DNA of 64,000 nt, from assembly GCF_009846525.1 (NCBI RefSeq), contig NZ_CP024621.1, positions 2,976,001-3,040,000 on the forward strand. Direction: 5' to 3'. Each line of letters begins with the position of its first letter. Positions within the stretch are counted from its first letter, which is position 1. The position numbers and the translations under genes are program-made. Below, in pieces: positions 53,355 through 62,553 of the stretch. Below the pieces are notes generated by a model. That model was not told the DNA's origin, did no database searches, and saw only the letters and a list, made by a program, of their open reading frames with translations. The stretch is from Halomonas meridiana. Its GTDB lineage: Bacteria; Pseudomonadota; Gammaproteobacteria; Pseudomonadales; Halomonadaceae.

Positions 53355-53402
53355 CTCTTGGGCGCAAGGCGGCACATTAGCCGCACCGCCACCGCCCAAG
53401 AG
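53355..53402. promoter_or_regulatory. Long inverted repeat upstream of the HTH regulator
   Basis: CTCTTGGGCG (53355-53364) and CGCCCAAGAG (53393-53402) are perfect 10-bp inverted repeats; inside lie GCGGC (53369-53373) and GCCGC (53379-53383), giving a two-part hairpin. It ends 16 bases before the regulator ATG, without a T run. It could be an autoregulatory operator or an mRNA structure that shields the ribosome binding site. Confidence 0.6.
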
Positions 53403-53417
53403 CCTCGAGTCTCGCCC

Positions 53418-54221
53418 ATGCATGATGAATTTGTGGCCAATTTGCGCCTGCTGTGCAGCTACTACCCTTCCATTGCCGACGTGTGTCGTCGCCTGCCCAT
53501 CAACCGGGCGCAGTTCAACCGCTACCTCAGCGGACGCTACTACCCCAGCCATGCCGCGCTCCAGCGTATTTGCCACTTTTTTGGCGTCACGCCGGACGAC
53601 ATTGCCATGCCTCACCACGATTTTCGGGCGCTGGTACAAACCGGCCAGCTCAATGCCGACACCGCGAGCACCTCGCTGCCCTGGCCCAACGCGCTAATTC
53701 AGCGCGGCAGCGAAGGCATGGAGCGCTATCTAGGGCGCTATTTCGAGCTTTATCACTCTATGTCGCGCCCCGGCTATTTAATGCGCACGCTGGTGTGTTT
53801 GGAAGAGCGAGAAGGTGGCGTGGTGTATCAGCGCACAGAGCGAATGCAGGTGGTGCCGGGTAAGCGCCCCTGCCATAACCGCTATGTCGGGGCGGCGGTC
53901 AAGCTGGCCGACCGGCTGTTTTTGGTAGACCACGAAACCCTCAACGGTCACGAGATCACCCAGACCATTCTATTCCCCAGCTTTCAAAGCCAGGTCACGC
54001 GGCTAACGGGCCTGAAAATGGGCGTGGCAGATAATAGCGAGCGCATGCCTTGCTGCGTGCGCGTGGTTTATCAACGCTTGGATGAGCAAATTAGCCTGCG
54101 AGACGCGCTGTCACAGTGCGGCTTGGTCGCGCTGGATGACCCGTCGCTGGATGCCTCGCTGCTCGCCGCCGTTAACAACGACGTGCCTAGCGGGGATTAC
54201 CACTTCCGCGCCCGCCATTGA
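53418..54221 (+). CDS. HTH (XRE-like) transcriptional regulator with effector domain
   Basis: A 267-residue protein with an N-terminal helix-turn-helix (MHDEFVANLRLLCSYYPSIADVCRRLPINRAQFNRYLSGRYYPSHAALQRICHFFGVTPDDIAMPHHDF) and a C-terminal part of about 170 residues, no clear family, with LFLVDHETLNGHEITQTILFPSFQSQVTRLTGLKMGV. I chose ATG at 53418; the upstream part of the frame coincides with a long inverted repeat. The regulated genes are unknown. It precedes the convergent TetR gene by 11 bases and follows the dehydrogenase after 111 bases. Confidence 0.8.
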   Translation: MHDEFVANLRLLCSYYPSIADVCRRLPINRAQFNRYLSGRYYPSHAALQRICHFFGVTPDDIAMPHHDFRALVQTGQLNADTASTSLPWPNALIQRGSEGMERYLGRYFELYHSMSRPGYLMRTLVCLEEREGGVVYQRTERMQVVPGKRPCHNRYVGAAVKLADRLFLVDHETLNGHEITQTILFPSFQSQVTRLTGLKMGVADNSERMPCCVRVVYQRLDEQISLRDALSQCGLVALDDPSLDASLLAAVNNDVPSGDYHFRARH

Positions 54222-54232
54222 TGCTTGGCAGG

Positions 54233-54820
54233 CTAGCGGGGGGGCAGTACGTGATCGAACAAAATGGCCTCGAAGTGTTCCATAGGAGCCAGAGATTTAA
54301 GCGTTTTGGCCCGCAGAATCGCCCCCTCCCAACCGGAGAGAATAAAGCTGGCCAGCGCCTCAGGAGCAACGGCGGTATTGATCGTGCCGTCGGCTTGGGC
54401 TTGGCTCAAGCAGACCACAAAGCGTTTTTCCCAACGCTGAAACACCAAATTCAGGGCGTCACGGAAGGTATCACTCTGCCCGGATAACTCCTGGCCCAGA
54501 TTACCGATCAAGCAGCCGGTGGTGTGATCGCAGTCGAGCATATGGGCGCGCCCGGTGGCAAAGTAGCGGCGCAAACGCTCAAGGGGCGGCAGGGAGGAGT
54601 CTTCCAGCAGCGCCGCTAACGACGCATCGTAATCGTCGGCGAAGCGCTCAATGACCGCCAAGCCGAAATCTTCTTTGCTAGAAAAGTAGTGGTAGAACGA
54701 GCCTTTGGGGACACCGCAGGTTTTTAATACAGCATTGATACCCGTCGCGTTATAGCCCTGCTGGGCAATCAGCTCGGCACCAGAATCAATGAGTTTGTCG
54801 CGGGTGGCGGTGTTTTTCAT
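54233..54820 (-). CDS. TetR-family transcriptional regulator
   Basis: A 195-residue TetR protein: helix-turn-helix KNTATRDKLIDSGAELIAQQGYNATGINAVLKTCGVPKGSFYHYFSSKEDFGLAVIERF and a C-terminal ligand domain with TGCLIGNLGQELSGQSDTFRDALNLVFQRWEKRF, typical of the NemR/AcuR-like subgroup; a Cys in GCLIGN could act as a redox or electrophile sensor as in NemR. The start at 54820 is the natural beginning of the helix-turn-helix domain. It is divergent from the RND efflux operon with 215 bases between, and a 17-bp dyad lies in that gap, so repression of the efflux genes is probable. Confidence 0.9.
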   Translation of the reverse strand: MKNTATRDKLIDSGAELIAQQGYNATGINAVLKTCGVPKGSFYHYFSSKEDFGLAVIERFADDYDASLAALLEDSSLPPLERLRRYFATGRAHMLDCDHTTGCLIGNLGQELSGQSDTFRDALNLVFQRWEKRFVVCLSQAQADGTINTAVAPEALASFILSGWEGAILRAKTLKSLAPMEHFEAILFDHVLPPR

Positions 54821-54920
54821 AACGTCATACAGACCAGGGAGTCTATGGCTTTTCATATGAATGATGGCAGCTATTGCTTGCTGCGTCAGCGTTTGGTGCA
54901 AAAAAGCCCCGTCACGTCGG

Positions 54921-54938
54921 GTTGCACACTTTTTGCAC
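54921..54938. promoter_or_regulatory. 17-bp dyad operator candidate ahead of the RND operon
   Basis: GTTGCACACTTTTTGCA (54921-54937) lies in the TetR/RND intergenic region, 98 bases before the RND operon start. It differs at one base from the site at 62553-62569 in front of the Spy-like gene. The dyad core is TTGCACA-CTT-TTTGCAC, nearly symmetrical. Its position and symmetry suit a TetR or response-regulator binding site. A small hairpin CCCG-TCACGT-CGGG (54908-54921) with a T run on the minus strand lies beside it. Confidence 0.65.
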
Positions 54939-55035
54939 AAAGCTTACCTAATCGCTGCGTGGCAATCGGTGATGCTAGCATGATACGCGCTCTTTTCTGG
55001 AATTTTCGCTCTCAGCCAACGGATAACGCCCGTCC

Positions 55036-56241
55036 ATGACCCCCTCTCGCTCTTACGCTTTTTCTCAGCAAGGTCGCATCGGCTTCGGTGCTCTGGCAGC
55101 GCTATTGGTGTTTGTCGGTGGTTTAGCTCTCGCTTGGTGGATCGTTAGCCAGCCACCCCGGGTCGAGCGCCGCCCGCCGCCACCGCCAACGCCGCCGGTG
55201 GTCGATATCATCACCACGGAACAGCAGGTGCAATCCCCCACGCTGAATGGCTTTGGCCGCGTTGAGGCAGAAAAATCCACCGAGCTTGCCAGCCGCGTAG
55301 CGGGCCAGCTAGAGCGCTTTGGCGATGGCGTGCTGCCTGGGCGAGTCGTGGAGCAAGGGGAGCCTGTGGCCCACATCGACCAAGCCGACCTGCGCTTAAC
55401 GTTAGAAGACGCCGAAGCCCAGTTGGCGAATGCCCAGGCGCAGCTCGCCTTAGAGCAGGCCGAGCAGCAGCGCGCGCGCAGCGAGTACGAATCCTTTGGC
55501 CGCCAGCTCAGCGCCGAACGCCGCGCGCTGGTACTGCGTGAACCGCAGCTCCGTCAGGCCCAAGCTCAACTGACCCAAGCCCGCGTGATGCGTGACCAAG
55601 CGGCGCTCAACCTAGAACGTGCGACCTTAACCGCCCCGTGGCGCGCCATGGTGCAAGAGCGTTTGGTGGGCGCTGGCAGCCTGCTGAGCCAAGGCACCGC
55701 CGTGGTGAGTTTGGTTGGCGTCGAGCAGTTCTGGGTGCGCGCCTCGCTGCCGGGCGAAACGCTGAATTGGCTGTCGCCGGGGGGGAGCGTCACGCTGACC
55801 AGCCAAGGCTGGCCAGAAGGTGCCTCACGGGAAGGCACGTTGCTCTCTATTCTGCCCAACCTCGAAGAGAACGGCCTTCAGGCCCAGCTGTTGATCGCCG
55901 TGGATGATCCGCTGGCGCTCAACCAGGACGGCCCCGCCCTGCGCTTGGGCGATGTGCTGCGCGTGGCGTTTCATACAACCGCCGAAGAGCCCTTGATTGC
56001 GCTGCCCTCAGCCGCACTTCGCCCCGGCGAGCAGGTGTGGTGGGTGGATGAGGATAATCGCCTGCAGAGCACCCAGGTCACGCTCGCCTATCGCGGCCAG
56101 GAAGAAGTGCTGATACGCAGTGGCCTGGAGCCCGGCCAGCGGGTAGTGACTGCCGGGCTGGCCCAACCCCGAGAGGGCCAGGAAGTGCGGATTCGCCAGC
56201 GTGGCGATACCCCTGCTCAGGATGAGGGAGCGGCGCAATGA
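55036..56241 (+). CDS. RND efflux periplasmic adaptor (membrane fusion protein)
   Basis: A 401-residue HlyD/AcrA-type adaptor. It has one N-terminal membrane anchor (GFGALAALLVFVGGLALAWWIV), a proline-rich linker, a lipoyl-like domain split by a coiled coil (DQADLRLTLEDAEAQLANAQAQLALEQAEQQRARSEYESFGRQLSAERRALVLREPQLRQAQAQLTQARVMRDQAALNLERATLTAPWRAMV), and a C-terminal beta-barrel and membrane-proximal domain ending LEPGQRVVTAGLAQPREGQEVRI. It bridges the inner-membrane pump to an outer-membrane channel, which is not encoded here. It overlaps the pump gene by four bases. Confidence 0.92.
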   Translation: MTPSRSYAFSQQGRIGFGALAALLVFVGGLALAWWIVSQPPRVERRPPPPPTPPVVDIITTEQQVQSPTLNGFGRVEAEKSTELASRVAGQLERFGDGVLPGRVVEQGEPVAHIDQADLRLTLEDAEAQLANAQAQLALEQAEQQRARSEYESFGRQLSAERRALVLREPQLRQAQAQLTQARVMRDQAALNLERATLTAPWRAMVQERLVGAGSLLSQGTAVVSLVGVEQFWVRASLPGETLNWLSPGGSVTLTSQGWPEGASREGTLLSILPNLEENGLQAQLLIAVDDPLALNQDGPALRLGDVLRVAFHTTAEEPLIALPSAALRPGEQVWWVDEDNRLQSTQVTLAYRGQEEVLIRSGLEPGQRVVTAGLAQPREGQEVRIRQRGDTPAQDEGAAQ

Positions 56242-59200
56242 TGCGTAAAGGCCCGTTGGCGTGGATGGTGGATCACGGCGTCGCCCCTAACCTGATGATG
56301 GCACTGTTTATCATCGGCGGGTTAATGGCATCGCTGGCGATTAAAAAAGAGGTCTTCCCTGAATTCGAGACCGAAATCGTTCAGGTCACCATCAGCTACC
56401 CGGGTGCCACGCCGGAGGATGTAGAGCAGAGCCTGCTGCTGCCGGTCGAGGCCGCGATTGCCGATGTGGAAGGCATCGATGAACTGACCGCCAGCGCCAG
56501 CGAAGGCAGTGGCGTGGTGAGCGCCACGCTGATTGATGGCGTGGACGTGATGCGTGCTTATCAGGATATTCAGCAATCCGTGAACGCCATCACCACCCTG
56601 CCCGCCGCCGCCGACCCGCCCCGCTTCACCCTGGCAGGCCGCTCGCGCAGCGTGGTCAGCCTTCAGGTATATGGCAACGTGGGCTTGGCCGCGCTTCACG
56701 ACGCCGCCGAGAACGTACGCGCCGAGCTGCAGGCCACCAGCGGCATTTCCCGCGCCGAGCTTTCCGGCAACCGCGAACGGGAAATCCAGGTTCATTTGGA
56801 TGACGAGGCCATTGAGCGCTACGGGTTGGATCATCAACAGCTGGCGGGCCGCATCGCCGAGGAAGCGCTGGACCTTGCCAGCGGCCAGCTCACAACCGAC
56901 GAGGGTGAGTGGCTGATTCGCTACCAGGGGCGGCGCAACAGCGCCGAGGAGTTTGCCGAACTGCCCATCTTGACCACCGCCCAGGGCGCGCCCGTTATGC
57001 TCGGCGATATTGCCAGAGTGAGCGAAGGCTTTGCCGAAACCGACCGGGAGGAATTTTATAACGGCCAACCGGGGCTATCGGTGGACGTGTATCAAATCGG
57101 CGACCAAACGCCCACTGGTATTTCCAATGCGGTTTACGGCGAGTTGGAGCGGCTGCGGGCCAACCTGCCCGATGGCGTCAGCCTGGACGTTTCACGGGAT
57201 AGCTCGGAAGTTTACGAAGACCGCCTCAGCCTGCTGCTGAAAAACGCCTGGATGGGGCTAGCGCTGGTACTGATTTTGATGGCGCTATTTTTAGAGGCGC
57301 GGCTGGCCTTTTGGGTCACGCTAGGCATTCCCACGGCGTTTTTAGGGGCCATGCTGTTTCTACCCTGGGTCGGCGTGTCGCTCAATATGATGTCGATGTT
57401 CGCCTTTATCATCGCCCTCGGCATCGTGGTGGATGACGCCATCATGGTGGGGGAGAACATCTACAGCTATCGAGAGCAGGGTTACTCGCTGCGAGATGCA
57501 GCGGTCAAAGGCGCTCAAGAAATTGCCACTCCGCTGACCTTTGCCATCCTCTCCAATATCGTCGCGTTTCTACCGCTCTTATTCCTGCCGGGCTTTTTGG
57601 GGCTGATTTTTGCCACCGTGCCGGTGGTGGTGATCACGGTGTTCGTGATTTCGCTGGTAGAAGCGCTGTTTATTCTGCCCGCCCACTTGGCCCACGCCAG
57701 CAAGCCCCGCCAAACGCCCGCGTGGCAGCGGCCTATCGAAGCGGTGCGACTCAGTATGCAGCGCGGTTTGCATCATTTTACCTATCAACAGTTTGAGCCT
57801 CTGTTACAGCGCGCGCTCAATCAGCGCCTGCTCACCGTCGCTATGGGCGTCGCCATTCTCTGCGTGACCATGGCCTGGGCGATGAGCGGGCGGTTAGGTT
57901 TTTCGCTGATGCCTCGGGTCGAGTCTGATCAGGTACAAGCCACCGTCACCCTGCCAATTGGCAGCCATATCAGCGTGAGCCGTGAGCTAAGCCAACAGCT
58001 CCTCGATGCCGCTGCGCAGCTCAGCGAGCAGGAAGAGACGCTCACCTTCAGCAGCACCCGCAGCAGCCTGGATGGCGAAAACCTGGAAGTACGTTTGGAT
58101 ATCGCGCCGGAAAGCCTCGATGCCTGGCCTCCTTCTCGCATCGCTCGGGAGTGGCGGGATCTCACCGGGGATCTGTTAGGCGCGCAGTCGGTACGTTTCG
58201 AGTCTGACGTGGGCGGCCCCGGCAGCGGCGCGGCCCTTAGCCTGCGCCTCTCCCACCCCAATACCCAAGTACTGGAAGCCGCCGCCGCCAGTTTGGCAGA
58301 ACGGCTGGGGGAGTATGGCTTAACCGATATCGACAGCGGCCTGGGCGATGGCAAGCCGCAGCTTGAGATGCGTCTCTCCGCCGAAGGGCGTTCACTCGGG
58401 CTGACCGGCAGCGACCTCGCCCAGGCGCTGCGGGGCCCGCTGCAAGGGGCCACGGCGGTGGAGCAGTTTATCGGTCGCCAGGAGGTGAGCGTGGAAGTGC
58501 GCCTGCCAGAGCAGTCGCGCAACAGCCTTAGCGAGCTGTACCGCCTGCCGGTCAGAACCCCCGACGGGATGAGCGTGCCGCTCTCTAGAGTCGCGGATAT
58601 CACTCTGAGCCAAGCCTCTAGCAGCCTGCAGCGTATCGATGGGCGGCGGATTATCACCGTCACCGCCGATTCAGAGGGCGACCAAGCGATTAACCAAGTG
58701 CTCGCCACCCTTCAAGAAGAGGTCTTCCCCACGCTCAGCAACACCTGGCCAGGGCTTGAAGTGAGCATGGGCGGCCGTCAACAGGATACCGCCGACAACC
58801 TCGCCACCCTGCGTAATGCCATGTGGCTGATGTTAGCGGCCCTCTATGCGCTGCTCGCCATTCCGTTCAGAAGCTACCTGCAGCCGCTGTTAGTGATGGC
58901 CGCGATTCCGTTTGGTATCGTCGGCGCCGTGGGCGGTCATATGCTGATGGGCTTTGGGCTGTCGATCATCAGCCTATTAGGTATGCTAGCGCTCTCCGGC
59001 GTGGTGATTAACGATGCGCTGGTGTTGATCGACTACGCTAACCGTAAGCGACGGGAAGGCATGGCGCCTCGCGAAGCGATTGTGGCCGCCGCCACCCGAC
59101 GCTTGCGGCCGATTATGATGACCACGCTGACCACGTTCCTGGGGCTTGCGCCGATGATTCTGGAAACCTCACGCCAGGCACGCTTTATGATCCCCATGGC

Positions 59201-59336
59201 GATTTCGCTAGGCTTTGGCATGCTCTTCGCTACCATGATTCTGCTGCTGGTGGTGCCCTGCCTCTATTTAGGGCTGGAAAACCTGCGTGAACGGTTAAGC
59301 GCCCCACGCCAGCCTAGCCAGCAGGGCATAAACTAA
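56238..59336 (+). CDS. RND family efflux pump, inner-membrane permease
   Basis: A 1032-residue RND permease with 12 predicted membrane helices and two large periplasmic loops. The proton-relay aspartates are in FIIALGIVVDDAIMVGENIYSYREQG (TM4). Typical stretches are VFPEFETEIVQVTISYPGATPEDVEQSLLLPVEAAIADVEGIDELTASASEG, LEARLAFWVTLGIPTAFLGAMLFLPWVGVSLNMMSMF and the C-terminal LALSGVVINDALVLIDYANRKRREGMAPREAIVAAATRRLRPIMMTTLTTFLGLAPMILETS. The substrate range is unknown. Its overlap with the adaptor (four bases) and with the kinase gene (one base) shows one operon. Expression is probably set by the downstream BaeS/BaeR-like pair and the divergent TetR protein. Confidence 0.95.
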   Translation: MMRKGPLAWMVDHGVAPNLMMALFIIGGLMASLAIKKEVFPEFETEIVQVTISYPGATPEDVEQSLLLPVEAAIADVEGIDELTASASEGSGVVSATLIDGVDVMRAYQDIQQSVNAITTLPAAADPPRFTLAGRSRSVVSLQVYGNVGLAALHDAAENVRAELQATSGISRAELSGNREREIQVHLDDEAIERYGLDHQQLAGRIAEEALDLASGQLTTDEGEWLIRYQGRRNSAEEFAELPILTTAQGAPVMLGDIARVSEGFAETDREEFYNGQPGLSVDVYQIGDQTPTGISNAVYGELERLRANLPDGVSLDVSRDSSEVYEDRLSLLLKNAWMGLALVLILMALFLEARLAFWVTLGIPTAFLGAMLFLPWVGVSLNMMSMFAFIIALGIVVDDAIMVGENIYSYREQGYSLRDAAVKGAQEIATPLTFAILSNIVAFLPLLFLPGFLGLIFATVPVVVITVFVISLVEALFILPAHLAHASKPRQTPAWQRPIEAVRLSMQRGLHHFTYQQFEPLLQRALNQRLLTVAMGVAILCVTMAWAMSGRLGFSLMPRVESDQVQATVTLPIGSHISVSRELSQQLLDAAAQLSEQEETLTFSSTRSSLDGENLEVRLDIAPESLDAWPPSRIAREWRDLTGDLLGAQSVRFESDVGGPGSGAALSLRLSHPNTQVLEAAAASLAERLGEYGLTDIDSGLGDGKPQLEMRLSAEGRSLGLTGSDLAQALRGPLQGATAVEQFIGRQEVSVEVRLPEQSRNSLSELYRLPVRTPDGMSVPLSRVADITLSQASSSLQRIDGRRIITVTADSEGDQAINQVLATLQEEVFPTLSNTWPGLEVSMGGRQQDTADNLATLRNAMWLMLAALYALLAIPFRSYLQPLLVMAAIPFGIVGAVGGHMLMGFGLSIISLLGMLALSGVVINDALVLIDYANRKRREGMAPREAIVAAATRRLRPIMMTTLTTFLGLAPMILETSRQARFMIPMAISLGFGMLFATMILLLVVPCLYLGLENLRERLSAPRQPSQQGIN

Positions 59337-60760
59337 TGAGTAGATGGACCCGACTGCGTCAGTGGCGGCCCTCGCGGCTGGGGCTAAAGCTGTTTGTAGC
59401 GATTCTCAGTGTCAATGTTGCGATTGCCGCCAGCGTGTTTCTGGCGGTCTCTTACAGCATCGACCGCGGCTTTCTTGAGTATCTCAATCAAGCCCAGGAG
59501 CGGCGGGCCACGCTGCTCGCCGATGGACTGATTACCCGCTGGGAAACCCAGGGCGACTGGGCGTGGTTAGAAACGTCGCCTGATCGTTGGCCCTATATTG
59601 TGCGCTTTGAGCTCGGCCAGGAGCATCGCGACCGCCCCTCTCCCCTTGGCGAAGCTGAGGATTTTGCTCTGCGCGATAGCGAAGGGGATTATGTCGTACC
59701 ACCTGCGGATGCACCCCGTGGCTCAATGGGCTGGCGCTGGCTGACGCTATACAGCGAAATGACCCAAAGCGGCCAGCGGGAAGCGATTGGTGCACTGGGT
59801 TTTCGCCCGCCGCAGGAGATGATGGAGCGCATGGAGAGCCGCTTTCTGGAGCGCCAGCAGCGTAACCTAGTGCTTATCGTGATCTCGCTAGGGCTGGCCT
59901 CGCTGCTGCTGGCAGGCGGACTCTCCTGGTGGCTGGGTCGACGCACCCGCGCCTTGGCCGGTGCTACGCTGCGCTTAACCGAAGGCGACTACCATACCCG
60001 CCTGCCAGAGCGTGGCAAAGACGAGCTTTCCCGCCTAGCCCGAGATTTCAACGTGCTGGCCGCCACGCTTGAAGCCAGCCGTGAAGCCCGTGCCCGCTGG
60101 GTCTCGGACACCGCCCATGAGCTGCGCACCCCGCTGGCCGTGCTGCGGGGTGAAATTGAAGCCATGCAGGACGGCATCCGCCCGCTGAACCAGGAAAACT
60201 TAAGTTCGCTGGCTCAGGAAGTGGCTCAGCTAGAGCGCTTAGTAGCCGATTTACGCCTGCTCTCCCAAAGCGATGCGGGCGCGCTGGATATCCAGCTTGC
60301 CCCCATGAACCTGAGCGAAAGTCTGGAAAGCCGCCTTAACGACGCCGACCGCTGGCTGGAAGAGAGCGGCCTGACCCTCACCACGGCCCTGGCCGATGAT
60401 GTGATGATTCGCGGCGATGCCCAACGGCTGCGCCAACTGTGGAGCAACCTGCTGGATAATAGCTGTGCCTACACCCAGCCGCCTGGAAAGCTGAGTGTTT
60501 CCCTTATCTGCGAACGGGGCGACGCGGTGATTATCTGGCAAGATAGTGCCCCCGGCGTTCCTGAAGAGGAGCTGTCACGTTTAACCGAGCGGCTCTACCG
60601 CGTGGAGGGTTCCCGCAACCGCGCCAGCGGCGGAAGCGGCCTAGGGCTTTCCATTGCCAGCGCGCTGGTAACGGCCCATGGTGGTACCCTCACCCCCAGC
60701 GCTTCGCCCCTTGGCGGCTTGACCTGGACCCTGCGGTTTCCGCTGTTAACCGTCTCTTAA
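59336..60760 (+). CDS. baeS: BaeS-like sensor histidine kinase
   Basis: A 474-residue membrane kinase. A first helix is at about 17-40, a periplasmic sensor of about 130 residues follows, then a second helix at about 178-202 (LVLIVISLGLASLLLAGGLSWWLG). HAMP, HisKA with RWVSDTAHELRTPLAVLRGEIEAMQDGIRPLNQENLSSLAQEVAQLERLVADLRLLSQSDAG and an HATPase with LWSNLLDNSCAYTQPPGK, WQDSAPGVPEEELSRLTERLYR and GGSGLGLSIASALV follow. The segment ending LRLLSQSDAG matches E. coli BaeS well. BaeS senses envelope stress from indole, tannin and similar. It overlaps the RND gene by one base, so it is part of the efflux operon. Confidence 0.9.
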   Translation: MSRWTRLRQWRPSRLGLKLFVAILSVNVAIAASVFLAVSYSIDRGFLEYLNQAQERRATLLADGLITRWETQGDWAWLETSPDRWPYIVRFELGQEHRDRPSPLGEAEDFALRDSEGDYVVPPADAPRGSMGWRWLTLYSEMTQSGQREAIGALGFRPPQEMMERMESRFLERQQRNLVLIVISLGLASLLLAGGLSWWLGRRTRALAGATLRLTEGDYHTRLPERGKDELSRLARDFNVLAATLEASREARARWVSDTAHELRTPLAVLRGEIEAMQDGIRPLNQENLSSLAQEVAQLERLVADLRLLSQSDAGALDIQLAPMNLSESLESRLNDADRWLEESGLTLTTALADDVMIRGDAQRLRQLWSNLLDNSCAYTQPPGKLSVSLICERGDAVIIWQDSAPGVPEEELSRLTERLYRVEGSRNRASGGSGLGLSIASALVTAHGGTLTPSASPLGGLTWTLRFPLLTVS

Positions 60761-60782
60761 CCCGACCCTAAGCGAGCTTGCG

Positions 60783-61529
60783 ATGACCCAGCGTGCTGAA
60801 CACCCCGAGGCTCCCGCCCAAGACGGTCTCTCTCAGGAGACGTCCCTACTGATCGTGGAGGACGAGCCTAAAATTGCCCGCCTCATGGCGGACTACCTGC
60901 AAAGCAATAACTTCGCTCCGACCATTATCAGCCATGGCAGTGACGTCATGCCCTGGCTGACCCAACACTCGACGTCGCTGGTGCTGTTGGACGTGATGCT
61001 GCCGGGCAAAGATGGCCTGACGCTCTGCCGAGAAATTCGCCAACAGTGGCCGACCCTGCCGATCATCATGGTCACCGCCAAAGTGGAAGAGGTGGATCGT
61101 CTCCTCGGGCTCGAACTGGGTGCCGATGATTACATCTGCAAACCCTTTAGCCCGCGCGAAGTGGTGGCACGTGTCAAAGCCGTGCTGCGCAGAAGCCATG
61201 CCGCCGCCCAGGGCGATGCCCCAACCACCGCCAAGCATGCCCCGGTGACGCTGGACGAAGAGGGCTGGCAGGCGCTCGCCAATGGCCATGACCTAGGGCT
61301 GACCGCCGTGGAGTTTCAACTGCTGCGCGTGATGATGCAGTCGCCTGGCCGGATCTTCAGCCGCGAGCAGCTGATGGATCATATGTACCGCGACAACCGC
61401 ATCGTGTCCGAACGCACGGTCGACAGCCACATCAAGAAGCTGCGTAAAAAGATCACCGAAGCCCTGCCCGACCAGGAGATCATCCGCTCGGTGTATGGGG
61501 TCGGCTATAAGTATCAGCCCGAGGGGTAA
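60783..61529 (+). CDS. baeR: BaeR-like OmpR-family response regulator
   Basis: A 248-residue regulator. The receiver domain has VEDEPKIARLMADYLQSNNFAPTIISHGSDV and acceptor Asp70 in LVLLDVMLPGKDGLTLCREIR, with Lys in YICKPFSPREVVARVKAVLRRS. The winged helix has LDEEGWQALANGHDLGLTAVEFQLLRVMMQSPGRIFSREQLMDHMYRDNRIVSERTVDSHIKKLRKKI, which matches BaeR. It lies 22 bases after its kinase. In enterobacteria BaeR activates mdtABC and spy; here an RND operon and a Spy-like gene share an upstream site, so the parallel is close. It is convergent with the next gene, five bases apart. Confidence 0.9.
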   Translation: MTQRAEHPEAPAQDGLSQETSLLIVEDEPKIARLMADYLQSNNFAPTIISHGSDVMPWLTQHSTSLVLLDVMLPGKDGLTLCREIRQQWPTLPIIMVTAKVEEVDRLLGLELGADDYICKPFSPREVVARVKAVLRRSHAAAQGDAPTTAKHAPVTLDEEGWQALANGHDLGLTAVEFQLLRVMMQSPGRIFSREQLMDHMYRDNRIVSERTVDSHIKKLRKKITEALPDQEIIRSVYGVGYKYQPEG

Positions 61530-61534
61530 GCCAC

Positions 61535-62452
61535 TTACTCAGGCGCGACATGGCGGTTCAAGAACGCAATCCCCGCCTCGATGGCGCTTCCGCGCAGCAG
61601 GAAGCTCGTGACATGGCCACGCCCGCGCTGCAGGTAGAGTTCGCTAGGCGTCCCCTGGGCCTTCAACGCTGCGTAGAAGTCAGTGGCGTGATCGACCGGC
61701 ACGAGCTGGTCCCAGCTGCCGTGAAACAGGAAAAACGGCGGTGCCTTAGCGGTGATTTGCCGGGTCGGAGAGGCCAGCGCGTAGGCCTCCGGCCGCTCGG
61801 CACGTGTGCCGCCGATAAAGTCGATCACGAGACGTCCATCGTCGAATTTCAACAGATCACTGGGTAACCCGCCCGCCAGCACTGCTGCCAAACGCGCATG
61901 CTCCCCGCCATAAGGCGCTGCCAACGGGCCTTCACTGCCAGCCAGGGCAAGCAAGCTGACCAAATGCGCGCCGGAGGAGAAGCCGACACCGACGATGCGG
62001 TCGGTATCGATCTGCCAGTCAGTGGCGTTGTCGTGTATCCAGGCCATCGCCTGCTGGAGATCGTGTAGCTGCGCGGGGAAACGATAGTCAGGGGCAAAGC
62101 GGTGTTCGATATTCACCGTGACGTATCCCTGGGCCGCCAACTGCGCCGCGATGCCTTCCATATCCTCCGGCCCTCGATTACGCCACCCCCCACCGTGTAC
62201 CACGAGCGCCGCAGGACGACGTGCGTCGCCTGACGTCTCGGGGAGCAGCACCTGGGCACGTAAGGTTTCGGGCCACGTCTCAGGCGTGTAGGGCTGAGGA
62301 GCCAGGCGGCTAAACGGCTGGGGGGCGCGCAGCGTGCCCTGCTCGATGGCAGGCTCCCCTTGGCTGACTTGATGCGTGGCACCGCAGCCGCTTAACCACA
62401 CGGCTAGCGCGCTGACACTCACGATTCGGCGTAGACCACGAATATCTGGCAT
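61535..62452 (-). CDS. Alpha/beta hydrolase lipoprotein (esterase-like)
   Basis: A 305-residue secreted hydrolase. The N-terminus MPDIRGLRRIVSVSALAVWLSGCGATHQ has a lipobox LSGC, so it is probably lipid-anchored. The fold of the hormone-sensitive-lipase/BD-FAE-like group is seen: AALVVHGGGWRNRGPEDMEGIAAQLAAQGYVTVNIEHR (oxyanion GGGW), VGVGFSSGAHLVSLLALAG with the nucleophile in GFSSGA, and FFLFHGSWDQLVPVDHATDFYAALK with Asp, then a late GRGHVTSF His. ATG at 62452 follows AAGGAG. The substrate is unknown. It is separated from the Spy-like gene by 186 bases and is divergent from it. Confidence 0.87.
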   Translation of the reverse strand: MPDIRGLRRIVSVSALAVWLSGCGATHQVSQGEPAIEQGTLRAPQPFSRLAPQPYTPETWPETLRAQVLLPETSGDARRPAALVVHGGGWRNRGPEDMEGIAAQLAAQGYVTVNIEHRFAPDYRFPAQLHDLQQAMAWIHDNATDWQIDTDRIVGVGFSSGAHLVSLLALAGSEGPLAAPYGGEHARLAAVLAGGLPSDLLKFDDGRLVIDFIGGTRAERPEAYALASPTRQITAKAPPFFLFHGSWDQLVPVDHATDFYAALKAQGTPSELYLQRGRGHVTSFLLRGSAIEAGIAFLNRHVAPE

Positions 62453-62553
62453 GCGTCTCTCCTTCTGACCAACGGTAGTGGCGTTTCCCCTCACCGCTCA
62501 ACCGCCCCGTGCTCTATCTTGTCGTTTCGTCTCGTCTGAGAAGGTCACGGTTG

